The translations under genes were made by a program, and so were the position numbers. Below the pieces are notes generated by a model that did not search any database, was not told the DNA's origin, and saw only the letters and a program-made list of their open reading frames with translations. DNA of 64,000 nucleotides from an uncultured Oscillospiraceae bacterium (GTDB lineage: Bacteria; Bacillota; Clostridia; Oscillospirales; Oscillospiraceae), in NCBI GenBank assembly GCA_934511165.1, contig CAKSWA010000003.1:1-64000 (forward strand). Reading direction: 5' to 3'. This document shows positions 51,099-58,967 of this stretch, in pieces. Numbering within the stretch: position 1 is the stretch's first letter; every line of letters starts with the position of its first letter.

Positions 51099-52256
51099 AT
51101 GCAAGAAAACACGGGTAAGAAGCGGTTGTTCAGCGCAACCTCCTTCGGCATCATCGCCACTTGGTTCGGCATGCATTGCGGTTCCGGCTTCGCCACGGGC
51201 ACTCAGTACACCATTTATTACAGCAAATACGGCTGGCTGGCTCTGATCATGCCCTTCATCACCTGGGCCATTCTGGGCGGCGCTTTCTACTTTATTTTCG
51301 AGTATGAGCGCGTGACCAAGATTAACACCTATAAAGACTACGCGCAGAACGTATTCATCAAGAAGATCGGCATTGTCTTCGTCATCGCAATCGACCTTTG
51401 GTCTCTCTGCGCACAGATGCTCGGCGTCACCGGCATTCTGGCCGGCGCCGGTTCTCTGGCCGAAGGCATCAACCTTCCCTACTATCTGGGCGTTGCCGTC
51501 ATGGCGGCCATCGTGCTCTTTATGACCATCTTCGGCGTCAAGGTCATGATGAAGGTCTCCTCTTACATCACCTACGGTCTGATCGTCGTCATCGTTATCC
51601 TCGGCATCATCGGCGTTTCCCAGAACTGGACCAACTTCGTCAACGTCATCGCCACGCACCAGAACGACGGCGGCACCTTCTGGGATGCTCTCAAGTCTGC
51701 GTGCACTTACTCCGGCGTCCAGATTGGCGCCATGTTCGCCGTTGCTTCCATGGCTCCGCAGCTGGAGAGCCGCAAGGAATCCGCCAAGACCGCTGTGGGC
51801 GGCGCTCTGCTGAACGTCCTCATGCTCCAGGTTCTCGGTCTTGTCATCATCGCGAACTACCCCTCCATCAATGGCGAGGCTCTGCCCGTCATGACCGCGC
51901 TCAACAATACCGGCATCGGCGTGCTTGCCTGGCTCTACCGCATCATGCTGTTCCTCGCTCTGCTGAGCACCGGTGCCGGCTGCGCCTTCGCGATCGTCTC
52001 CCGCTTCAAGGGCGTTCTCGCCAAGTGGCTCCACTGCTCCGAGACCATCGTGGCCGCCGGAATCGCCATCATCATGATCATCCTCGGCGCCTTCGGCTCC
52101 AAGTTCGGTCTGGTGGCGGTGTTCTCCAAGGGCTACGGCTTCCTCAGCAAGATGGCATGGCCTCTCGGCATTCTGCCCGCGTTCCTCATCCTGCCCTGGC
52201 GTATCCACTACCTGCGCACCACCGGCAAGGATTCTCCCGACTTCAGCAAGAAGTAA
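51099..52256 (+). CDS. YkvI-like membrane transporter
   Basis: This 385-residue protein has ten or eleven membrane helices and the N-terminal FGIIATWFGMHCGSGFATGTQ, which resembles the unwound first helix of LeuT-fold carriers. It matches the YkvI family (amino-acid-polyamine-organocation-like), whose substrates are not well known. AAGGAGACGAG precedes the ATG. Its operator makes it the probable importer for the substrate of the island. Confidence 0.8.
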   Translation: MQENTGKKRLFSATSFGIIATWFGMHCGSGFATGTQYTIYYSKYGWLALIMPFITWAILGGAFYFIFEYERVTKINTYKDYAQNVFIKKIGIVFVIAIDLWSLCAQMLGVTGILAGAGSLAEGINLPYYLGVAVMAAIVLFMTIFGVKVMMKVSSYITYGLIVVIVILGIIGVSQNWTNFVNVIATHQNDGGTFWDALKSACTYSGVQIGAMFAVASMAPQLESRKESAKTAVGGALLNVLMLQVLGLVIIANYPSINGEALPVMTALNNTGIGVLAWLYRIMLFLALLSTGAGCAFAIVSRFKGVLAKWLHCSETIVAAGIAIIMIILGAFGSKFGLVAVFSKGYGFLSKMAWPLGILPAFLILPWRIHYLRTTGKDSPDFSKK

Positions 52257-52265
52257 GCTTTTCTC

Positions 52266-52293
52266 CTGCGCCGCCGTTTTTGCGGCGGCGCAG
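52266..52293 (+). terminator. Hairpin after the transporter gene
   Basis: CTGCGCCGCCG and CGGCGGCGCAG form an 11-bp stem with a T-rich loop. The 3' flank AAACC is not T-rich. Confidence 0.55.
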
Positions 52294-52328
52294 AAACCGG
52301 GGTTCCGGTTTGCAAATCCTCTTTTCCC

Positions 52329-52370
52329 GATCCGCTTGCCCGTCTCCATCCGGGCAGGCGGATCATTTTA
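52329..52370 (+). terminator. Second terminator after the transporter gene
   Basis: GATCCGCTTGCCCG and CGGGCAGGCGGATC pair with one G-U, followed by ATTTTATATT. Confidence 0.75.
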
Positions 52371-52430
52371 TATTCCAGAGAGACGCTCCCGGCTCCCCTT
52401 CCTCCGCCCCTGCTCCGCAAACGAACGGCA

Positions 52431-52469
52431 AGACCCCTGAATCTCCCGATAAAAGAGATCCAGGGGTCT
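52431..52469 (-). terminator. Terminator of iclR
   Basis: AGACCCCTGGATCTC and GAGATTCAGGGGTCT pair on the minus strand about 18 bp after the iclR stop; the U tract is short. Confidence 0.6.
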
Positions 52470-52486
52470 CGCCGGAAAGGGCGCTT

Positions 52487-53284
52487 TTAAAGCTCAAAGA
52501 TATTCTCAAGGGTAAGCAGCGGGGTGTATTCCTCATAAAACCGATCCACGATGCTGTTTACGATGCTCACCATGGTGGGTATCTGATCCATGGGGATCTG
52601 GTAAACGGTGCCGCTGACGCTGATGCTCGCAGAGATGTGTCCCTTGTCGTTATAGATGGGAACGGCAAAGCAGCGCATGCCCAGCATGTTTTCCTCGTCG
52701 TTCAATGCGTAGCCCCGCTTCTGGAGCAGCTCGATATCGCGCTCCAGATCCGCCTGGCTGAGGATGGATTTGGGCGTATGGGCGGCGAATTTGTGCCGCC
52801 GGCAATAGGAGGTGAGCTCTTCGTGGGTGAACTGGGAAATGAGCATCTTGCCGGAGGCATTGAGATGCGGGTCATAGGCATGACCCAGATGATGATAAAT
52901 GCGGATCATCTGCTTGGAATTGACGCTCTCATCGATGTAGATCACCGATTCGCCGTCCAGAACGGCCAGAGCGCAGGAAAGATTCAGCCGTTTGGTGATT
53001 TCCTGCAGGTAAGGATGGATCAGCTGGTTGGCGGAGAGGTTTTCCCGGATGTTGGTGCCGACCATGAGGAATTTCATCGTCAGCGAGTAAAGCAGCGTTT
53101 CCTCGTTCTGTTTGGCATATTTGTTGGCGATCAGGGTGTTCAGTATCCGCATGGCGGTGCTGGTGGGGGTGGCGCTCGCCTCGGCGATCTCGTTGAGACG
53201 CATGGGCTTGCCGCTCTCAGACATGACCTCCACGATGCGCAGCATGCGGTCAATGGATAAATTGGATGCAGTGGGTTCGACCAT
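52487..53284 (-). CDS. IclR family transcriptional regulator
   Basis: This 265-residue protein has an N-terminal winged helix (SIDRMLRIVEVMSESGKPMRLNEIAEASATPTSTAMRILNTL) and a C-terminal effector domain (NASGKMLISQF, GYALNDEENMLGMRCFAVPI). IclR repressors or activators bind 15-bp palindromes as dimers or tetramers. ATG 53284 with AAGGAG upstream is chosen. Its own promoter carries operator 3. Placed at the centre of the four palindromes, it is the obvious candidate to bind them. Confidence 0.92.
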   Translation of the reverse strand: MVEPTASNLSIDRMLRIVEVMSESGKPMRLNEIAEASATPTSTAMRILNTLIANKYAKQNEETLLYSLTMKFLMVGTNIRENLSANQLIHPYLQEITKRLNLSCALAVLDGESVIYIDESVNSKQMIRIYHHLGHAYDPHLNASGKMLISQFTHEELTSYCRRHKFAAHTPKSILSQADLERDIELLQKRGYALNDEENMLGMRCFAVPIYNDKGHISASISVSGTVYQIPMDQIPTMVSIVNSIVDRFYEEYTPLLTLENIFEL

Positions 53285-53343
53285 GGGCAGCTCCTTCCGA
53301 TTTTGCAGGAACAATCGTTTTTTTGCTTTAAAACTTTAAAATA

Positions 53344-53372
53344 AGTATAGCGCGCGCATAGTGAAAATGCAA
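53344..53372 (-). promoter_or_regulatory. Promoter of iclR
   Basis: TTGCAT (53367-53372, minus strand), 17 bp, TATACT (53344-53349). Operator 3 lies just upstream of the -35 box. Confidence 0.6.
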
Positions 53373-53382
53373 GCGCAAACTT

Positions 53383-53397
53383 TGAAATTGAATTTTA
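53383..53397. promoter_or_regulatory. IclR-type operator 3 (iclR)
   Basis: TGAAAT-TGA-ATTTTA matches the other operators with one mismatch in the right arm. Placement upstream of the iclR promoter suggests autoregulation. Confidence 0.65.
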
Positions 53398-53472
53398 TAT
53401 TATTTGCGTACGAGTAAAACCGCAGTTTATTGGTTCTATTATATAATATTTCTATTTTCTCCACGAACAATC

Positions 53473-53500
53473 TTGACAACGAAGCAAAGAAGACTATAAT
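53473..53500 (+). promoter_or_regulatory. Promoter of the long catabolic operon
   Basis: Perfect TTGACA (53473-53478) and perfect TATAAT (53495-53500) with a 16-bp spacer. Such a strong promoter needs a repressor, and operator 4 lies at the start site. Confidence 0.85.
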
Positions 53501-53514
53501 AGGTATTGCGAAAG

Positions 53515-53529
53515 TGAAATTGGATTTCA
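53515..53529. promoter_or_regulatory. IclR-type operator 4 (catabolic operon)
   Basis: TGAAAT-TGG-ATTTCA, perfect 6-3-6 palindrome about 15 bp after the -10 box. It is preceded by TTGCGAAAG, shared in inverse orientation with operator 2. Confidence 0.8.
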
Positions 53530-53554
53530 GAAGCGAAAAAGAGAGGAGGAGGGT

Positions 53555-54238
53555 ATGAAAACACAGATCCATATTTTTGTAGGCCACTACGGCAGCGGAA
53601 AAACCGAATGTGCCATCAATTACGCTGTGGAGCAGGAGAAGCTGGGCCGCACGGTGGCTATGGCGGATATGGATATTGTCAATCCGTATTTCCGTACCCG
53701 TCAGCAGGCGGAAGTGCTGGGGGCTCAGGGCATTCATGTTGTATCCAGCAACTTTGATAACGACTGGCGGGTGGACATTCCCGGTCTCAGCAGCGAGCTG
53801 CAATCCTTCTTTGTCGACAACGGCAGAGATAACGTCATTGATGTCGGCGGCAACGCCGTGGGCGCGCGCGTCCTGGCGCGCTTCCGGGACCAGATCGAGC
53901 CCGGAAGCTATGAGATGTGGTTCGTTGTAAACGCCAACCGTTACGAATCGCAGACAGCCGACGAGGTCATGGAGTTCGCGCGAACCATTCAGGAATCCAG
54001 CGGACTGAAGATTACCGGCCTCATCAACAATACCCACATGCTGACGGAGACCACCATGGAGGATGTCCTTCGGGGCAACGCGGTGGTGGAGGACGTGAGC
54101 CGTCGGCTGCAGGTTCCCTGCGTTTACTGCTCCTGCCCGCCGGAGCTGCTGGAAGAGTGCCGGCAGCGGCAGGACGAGCTGCTGGGTGAGGTTGTTCCGG
54201 TGCATATGTACGTCCGCCCGGAATACCTGCTGGTGTGA
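53555..54238 (+). CDS. P-loop ATPase of the MinD/CobQ type
   Basis: This 227-residue protein has a Walker A loop GHYGSGKTE, a following MADMDIVNPYFRTR and a Walker-B-like VIDVGGN. The fold is that of SIMIBI-class NTPases used for cofactor insertion, metal-centre loading or partitioning. Four Cys/His near the C-terminus (CVYCSCPPE) could bind a metal. As first gene before a ferredoxin oxidoreductase, a maturation or Fe-S loading role is possible; this is inference. AGAGGAGGAGGG precedes the ATG. Confidence 0.7.
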   Translation: MKTQIHIFVGHYGSGKTECAINYAVEQEKLGRTVAMADMDIVNPYFRTRQQAEVLGAQGIHVVSSNFDNDWRVDIPGLSSELQSFFVDNGRDNVIDVGGNAVGARVLARFRDQIEPGSYEMWFVVNANRYESQTADEVMEFARTIQESSGLKITGLINNTHMLTETTMEDVLRGNAVVEDVSRRLQVPCVYCSCPPELLEECRQRQDELLGEVVPVHMYVRPEYLLV

Positions 54239-54309
54239 CGGGTCTGCCCGTCCCCGAAAAAAGTGTAAATTTGATTCAGACAGACAAGCATGCAAGGAAG
54301 GAAATGGAT

Positions 54310-54522
54310 ATGAAAGCTATTATGGAGATCAATCAGGAGCGCTGCAAGGGGTGCGGCCTCTGTGTTTCGGTCTGCCCGCTGCACATCATGCAGATCGACC
54401 GCTCCGTGACGAACCAGAAGGGCTACCACCCCGCGGCCAATACGGACATTGCCAAGTGCATTGCCTGCGGCAACTGCGCCGTCACCTGCCCCGATGCCGT
54501 CATCACGCTGGAGAAAGAATAA
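54310..54522 (+). CDS. 2-oxoacid:ferredoxin oxidoreductase, ferredoxin-type (delta) subunit
   Basis: This protein of about 70 residues has two [4Fe-4S] motifs, CKGCGLCVSVCP and CIACGNCAVTCP. It passes electrons from the thiamine site to external ferredoxin. The family is VorD/KorD. ATG 54310 is chosen for spacing to GGAAGG; ATG 54304 is also possible. Confidence 0.92.
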   Translation: MKAIMEINQERCKGCGLCVSVCPLHIMQIDRSVTNQKGYHPAANTDIAKCIACGNCAVTCPDAVITLEKE

Positions 54523-54537
54523 GGGAGGAAACGAGCA

Positions 54538-55587
54538 ATGGCAAGAATTTTGATGAAAGGCAACGAAGCCATCGCCGAGGCGGCGCTTCGTGCCGGTGTA
54601 GACGCTTTCTTCGGCTATCCCATCACGCCGCAGAACGAAGTGCCGGAATATCTGGCGCGCGAAATGCCCAAGCGCGGCAAGATCTATCTGCAGAGCGAGA
54701 GCGAGCTGTCCGGCGCGAACATGGTGCTGGGCGCCAGCGCCGCCGGTGCGCGCGTTATGACCAGCACCGCCGGCCCCGGTCTCTGCCTGATGCTGGAAGC
54801 GATGAGCTCCATGTCCCTGACCCGCCTGCCCGCCGTTTTCGTGGACGTTGTCCGCTCCGGCCCCGGCATGGGCGACCTTGCTCCCGCGCAGGAGGACTGG
54901 AAGGTCTCCGGCAACGGCGCATACAAGATCCCCATTCTTCTGCCCGGCAACGTGCAGGAGCTCGCGGAGATGGTCTATGAGGCCTTTGACATCGCCGATC
55001 AGTACTGGACGCCTGTTCTGGTGCTCGCCGACGGCATGCTCGGTCAGATGATGGAGCCCGTGGACTTTGACAAGATGCCCGAGCGCCGCACGAATCTGCC
55101 GGAAAAGACCTGGCGCATGGCCAGCGTCAAGGAAAAGGGCTACCGCACCATGATGCAGCTGACCTACGGCCGTCCTCTGACGGAGTTCACCGACCGCTTT
55201 GAGAACGAGACCATGCCCCTTATCAAGAAGAACGAGGTCCGCTACGAAGCCTACGGTCTGGAGGACGCGGATATTGTAGTCACCGCTTACGGCACCGCCG
55301 CCCGCATGGCCAAGGCTGCCATCAAGGAGCTGGATACCGGCCTGAAGATCGGCTTCATCCGTCCCAAGACCGCCTGGCCGTTCCCGGAGGAGATCTACAG
55401 CCAGATCAACCCCAAGTGCAAGGCTGTTTTCTGCCCCGAGATCAACACCATCGGCCAGATGATCGACGATGTCCGCATCGCCGTGGCCGGTCGTTTCCCG
55501 GTGTACCATGTGGGCAACACCAAGGAAGGCCCGCTGAATACCATGAACATCATCAATGCGCTGAACGCATATGTGAAGGGGGAGTAA
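54538..55587 (+). CDS. 2-oxoacid:ferredoxin oxidoreductase, alpha subunit (VorB-like)
   Basis: This 349-residue subunit includes the pyrimidine-binding domain of thiamine enzymes (GNEAIAEAALRAGVDAFFGYPITPQNEVPEYLA) and a C-terminal domain II (IGFIRPKTAWPFPEE). With the beta, gamma and delta subunits it oxidatively decarboxylates a 2-oxoacid to acyl-CoA and reduces ferredoxin. It looks most like the branched-chain (VorB) or 2-oxoglutarate (KorA) type; substrate is not certain. GGGAGG lies upstream. Confidence 0.9.
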   Translation: MARILMKGNEAIAEAALRAGVDAFFGYPITPQNEVPEYLAREMPKRGKIYLQSESELSGANMVLGASAAGARVMTSTAGPGLCLMLEAMSSMSLTRLPAVFVDVVRSGPGMGDLAPAQEDWKVSGNGAYKIPILLPGNVQELAEMVYEAFDIADQYWTPVLVLADGMLGQMMEPVDFDKMPERRTNLPEKTWRMASVKEKGYRTMMQLTYGRPLTEFTDRFENETMPLIKKNEVRYEAYGLEDADIVVTAYGTAARMAKAAIKELDTGLKIGFIRPKTAWPFPEEIYSQINPKCKAVFCPEINTIGQMIDDVRIAVAGRFPVYHVGNTKEGPLNTMNIINALNAYVKGE

Positions 55588-55590
55588 GAA

Positions 55591-56334
55591 ATGGCGCAGA
55601 CTGTGTTTAAGAGACCGGAATCCCTGACCGGAGTGGATTATACGTATTGCCCCGGCTGCGGCCACGGCATCATTACCACCGCGGTGGCCAAGGCCATCGA
55701 CGAGCTGGGCATTCTGGATGACAGCATCCATGTGTCCTCCGTCGGCTGCGGCGGCCTGACGCCCATGTTCTTCAATTCCGATACCATCATCCCCATGCAC
55801 GGCCGCGCTCCCGCCACTGCCACCGGCATCAAGCGCATCCACCCCGATAAAATCGTATGGACGTATCAGGGCGACGGCGACCTTGCCTCCATCGGCACGG
55901 CGGAGATCGTCCACGCCGCCCACCGCGGCGAGCGCATCACCACCATTTTTGTCAACAACACCACCTACGGCATGACCGGCGGCCAGATGGCCCCCACCAC
56001 GCTGGTAGGCCAGAAAACCACCACCTCTCCCTACGGCCGCGACGAAGCGACCTGCGGCAAGCCCATCCGCATGAGCGAGCTGCTCGCCACCATCGACGGC
56101 GCCAAGTATGTTGCCCGCTGCGCCATCGACACCCCCGCCCACATCCGGCAGACGCAGAAGTGCATCAAGCGCGCCTTTGAATGCCAGATGAAGGGTCTGG
56201 GCTTTGCGATCGTGGAAGTTCTTTCCACCTGCCCCACCAACTGGGGCATGACGCCGACGGACGCTATGAAGTGGCAGCGGGAGAACATGATCCCCTACTT
56301 CCCGCTGGGCGTTATCAAGGACTTTGAGGACTGA
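55591..56334 (+). CDS. 2-oxoacid:ferredoxin oxidoreductase, beta (TPP) subunit
   Basis: This 247-residue subunit carries the thiamine-pyrophosphate motif GDGDLASIGTAEIVHAAHRG...NNTTYGMTGGQ. The N-terminal YCPGCGHG supplies a cluster cysteine pair. It starts three bases after the alpha subunit stop. Confidence 0.92.
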   Translation: MAQTVFKRPESLTGVDYTYCPGCGHGIITTAVAKAIDELGILDDSIHVSSVGCGGLTPMFFNSDTIIPMHGRAPATATGIKRIHPDKIVWTYQGDGDLASIGTAEIVHAAHRGERITTIFVNNTTYGMTGGQMAPTTLVGQKTTTSPYGRDEATCGKPIRMSELLATIDGAKYVARCAIDTPAHIRQTQKCIKRAFECQMKGLGFAIVEVLSTCPTNWGMTPTDAMKWQRENMIPYFPLGVIKDFED

Positions 56335-56346
56335 GAGGAGAAAACC

Positions 56347-56904
56347 ATGGTAAATGAAAAACTGATCGTGGCCGGCTTCGGCGGCCAGGGTGTTCTCATG
56401 ATCGGCAAGATGGCGGCCATGTCCGGCATGGAAAACGGCAAGGAAGTCAGCTGGCTGCCGGCCTACGGCTCCGAGATGCGCGGCGGCACCGCCACGTGCA
56501 GCGTCAACATCTGCGACGATCCCGTAGACTCTCCCATGATTCTGCGTCCCACGACGCTGATCGTGATGAACCTTCCTTCCCTTTTGAAGTTTGAGAAGAA
56601 CCTTCTGCCGGGCGGCGTTATGATCCTCAACAGCTCTCTCGTGGAGCAGGAGCCCACCCGCACCGATATCACCGTTTACAAAGTTCCCTTCAACGATCTC
56701 GCCACGCAGGCCGGCAACGAGCGCGGCATGAACATGCTGGTGGCCGGCGTCTACGCCGCCATCCGCGGCATCATCACGCTCGACAACCTCTACGATGCCA
56801 TCGACCACGCTTTCGAGGGCCCCAAGGCCAAGTTCATCCCCGGCAACAAGGCCATGGCCAAGCTCGGCTATGACTACGGCGTGGAGCACTTCTGCCAGAA
56901 GTGA
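56347..56904 (+). CDS. 2-oxoacid:ferredoxin oxidoreductase, gamma subunit
   Basis: This 185-residue subunit has the family start IVAGFGGQGVLMIGKMAA and the CoA-contact motif YGSEMRGGTATCSV. With it, all four subunits are encoded in the order delta-alpha-beta-gamma. Confidence 0.92.
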   Translation: MVNEKLIVAGFGGQGVLMIGKMAAMSGMENGKEVSWLPAYGSEMRGGTATCSVNICDDPVDSPMILRPTTLIVMNLPSLLKFEKNLLPGGVMILNSSLVEQEPTRTDITVYKVPFNDLATQAGNERGMNMLVAGVYAAIRGIITLDNLYDAIDHAFEGPKAKFIPGNKAMAKLGYDYGVEHFCQK

Positions 56905-56913
56905 GGTAGGCCG

Positions 56914-58002
56914 ATGTATAAGATCCTGGTTCTGAACCCCGGCTCCACCTCCACCAAGGTTGCCTACTACGAGGATTCCAAGAACATCTGCGAGCGGAAT
57001 CTGGACGTTGACCGCGCAGCGATCGCCGGAATGACGAGCATCTTCGATCAGATGGAACTCCGCAAGGCCACCATCGACGCCTTTCTGCAGGAAACCGGCG
57101 TAAAGCCGGAGGATCTGAGCTTCATCGTCTCCCGCGGCGGCGGCGGCGGAAATCTGATGTCCGGTGGGTATATCATCGATGAAGCGCTTGTGGAGCACTG
57201 CCACAACTATGAGATCCCCCACGCCTCTTCCCTTGGCCCTGTCATCGCGTATGAGATGGGAAAAAAGCTGGGGATCCCCGCGTTCATCTATGACGGCGAG
57301 GGCGTCAACGAGTTCATCCCCGAGGCATGCCTCTCCGGTCTGAAGGAGTTTCCCATCTCTCCGGGCTCGCACACGCTCAACGCCAAAGCGGCGGCGCGCA
57401 TCGGCGCGGAGAAGCTCGGAGGAAAGCTTTCCGACTTCAATATCGTTGTCTGCCATCTCGGCGGCGGCACGTCCACCTCTGCCCACAGCGGCGGCAAGCT
57501 CATCGACTCCACCAGCGACGGCTTCAGCGCCGAGCGCGCCGGAGGCATTCCCTTCCTGGCGCTCACCGGCTTTGTGACCGGGTGCTTCAGCGGCAAGTAC
57601 ACCCAGCGCGATATCATGAAGCTCATCATGGGCGGCGGCGGGCTTGCCAACTATCTTGGCACCAGCGACCTGCGCGAGGTGGAAAAGCGGATCGACGCCG
57701 GGGACGAGAAAGCGAAGCTCGCCTTTGACAGCATGGCCTACGTTCAGTCCAAGGATATCGCCGCCATGGCGGCCGTCCTCAGCATGAACGTGGATGCCAT
57801 CGTTCTCACCGGCGGCATGGCGCACTCCCAGCGGCTCGTGGACGCCATCACCGCCCGCGTGGGCAAGATCGCGCCCATTATCGTGGCCGCCGGTTCCCAC
57901 GAGATGAACTCTCTGGCGCAGGGCGGCATCCGCCTGATGAACCGCGAGGAAAAATATCACAGATTCGGAAAAGACAGTTCGGAGGATGCTTACGTTGAGT
58001 AA
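56914..58002 (+). CDS. buk: Butyrate kinase
   Basis: This 362-residue ASKHA-fold kinase begins KILVLNPGSTSTKVAYY and has the CHLGGGTSTSAH phosphate loop. It converts an acyl phosphate and ADP to the free acid and ATP; butyrate kinases also accept isobutyryl and related phosphates. No phosphotransbutyrylase is present; the neighbouring pduL supplies the acyl phosphate. The stop codon overlaps the pduL start region. Confidence 0.93.
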   Translation: MYKILVLNPGSTSTKVAYYEDSKNICERNLDVDRAAIAGMTSIFDQMELRKATIDAFLQETGVKPEDLSFIVSRGGGGGNLMSGGYIIDEALVEHCHNYEIPHASSLGPVIAYEMGKKLGIPAFIYDGEGVNEFIPEACLSGLKEFPISPGSHTLNAKAAARIGAEKLGGKLSDFNIVVCHLGGGTSTSAHSGGKLIDSTSDGFSAERAGGIPFLALTGFVTGCFSGKYTQRDIMKLIMGGGGLANYLGTSDLREVEKRIDAGDEKAKLAFDSMAYVQSKDIAAMAAVLSMNVDAIVLTGGMAHSQRLVDAITARVGKIAPIIVAAGSHEMNSLAQGGIRLMNREEKYHRFGKDSSEDAYVE

Positions 58003-58573
58003 CGAAAACAGAAAAATCGAAGTTATGCTGGACAACCACCACGCGCACCTGAAGCAGGAGACCGTGGAAAAGCTCTTCGGTGAAGGGTATGTCCTGCCCG
58101 TGAAAAAAGATATCGGCGGCGGAGAGTATATCTCCACCGAAACCATCGACGTGGAAGGCCCCAGGGGCGTTCTCAAGGGCATCCGCGTTATGGGCCCCCA
58201 TCGCCCCTTTGACCAGGTGGAACTGCTTGTCAGCGACACCGTTAAGCTGGGCGTCACCCCGCCGGTGGTCGAATCCGGGCATCTGGAAAATGCCTGCGAG
58301 CTCAAGCTCATCGGGCCTGCCGGTTCCGTCACGCTCAACTGCGGCATCGTGGCTGCCCGCCATGTGCACATCTGCACCAAGCTCCTCGCGGAGCTCGGGC
58401 TGAAGAACAAGCAGATGGTCTCCGTCACTTCCAGGGGCATCCGCTCCGTCACGTTCCACAATGTTATCGTTCGCGAGAACGCCGTCAGCGATGTGAACGT
58501 CATCCATATGGATTTCGAGGAAGGCAACGCCGCCGGTCTCAAAAACCACGACATTCTGGATCTGGAGTACTAA
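57995..58573 (+). CDS. pduL: PduL-type phosphate acyltransferase
   Basis: This protein of about 192 residues converts acyl-CoA and phosphate to acyl phosphate. Conserved PduL segments include the metal-binding ARHVHI and the paired beta-barrel domains (VPVKKDIGGGEYI-like VLPVKKDIGG and GPAGSVTLN). GGAGG at 57981-57985 lies directly against the ATG at 57986, so the TTG at 57995, nine bases away, is the better start. There is no microcompartment-targeting N-terminal extension and no shell gene nearby. Confidence 0.9.
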   Translation: MSNENRKIEVMLDNHHAHLKQETVEKLFGEGYVLPVKKDIGGGEYISTETIDVEGPRGVLKGIRVMGPHRPFDQVELLVSDTVKLGVTPPVVESGHLENACELKLIGPAGSVTLNCGIVAARHVHICTKLLAELGLKNKQMVSVTSRGIRSVTFHNVIVRENAVSDVNVIHMDFEEGNAAGLKNHDILDLEY

Positions 58574-58575
58574 TC

Positions 58576-58953
58576 ATGGAATTCCGCGCTCATCACATCT
58601 GCCTTACGGTGGCAGATCCGGAAAGCTCCAGAGCCTTCTATGAGAAGGCTCTGGGCTTTACGGAAACATCCGTGGTGTACCACACGCCGGAGATCGTTTC
58701 CCATTTCCTCACATCACAGGACGGGACATTTCATCTCCAGCTGCTGCATTCCCCGCATTGCAAGGCGGAGCACTGCGCTTACGGACATCTCGGCATGACC
58801 GTGGCGGACATCTATGAAAGCTTCGCCTACCATGAAAAAATGGGCGTCGTCAGCAAGCCCATCATCACCCAGCCGCACCAGTACGGCTATTTTATTCAGG
58901 ATCCCGACGGCTACGAGACGGAGCTTTGTCAGCTCCGCACCGAAAACAATTAA
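58576..58953 (+). CDS. VOC/glyoxalase family protein
   Basis: This 125-residue protein has two beta-alpha-beta-beta-beta modules. Candidate metal ligands are the histidines in RAHHICLTV, H in YGHLGMTV and E in YETELCQL. Family members include glyoxalase I, methylmalonyl-CoA epimerase and other isomerases or lyases. It begins three bases after pduL within the operon. Confidence 0.8.
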   Translation: MEFRAHHICLTVADPESSRAFYEKALGFTETSVVYHTPEIVSHFLTSQDGTFHLQLLHSPHCKAEHCAYGHLGMTVADIYESFAYHEKMGVVSKPIITQPHQYGYFIQDPDGYETELCQLRTENN

Positions 58954-58967
58954 GGAGGAAAATGTCA

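Noticed and set aside
57986..57994. The ATG at 57986 as pduL start
   Set aside because: The GGAGG touches the ATG directly, which leaves no spacing; the TTG nine bases on fits better.
54124..58554. A 1476-codon open frame on the minus strand opposite the oxidoreductase, buk and pduL genes
   Set aside because: It is the antisense shadow of high-GC coding sequence; the plus-strand proteins are all recognisable, and the antisense product has no domain and an improbable composition.
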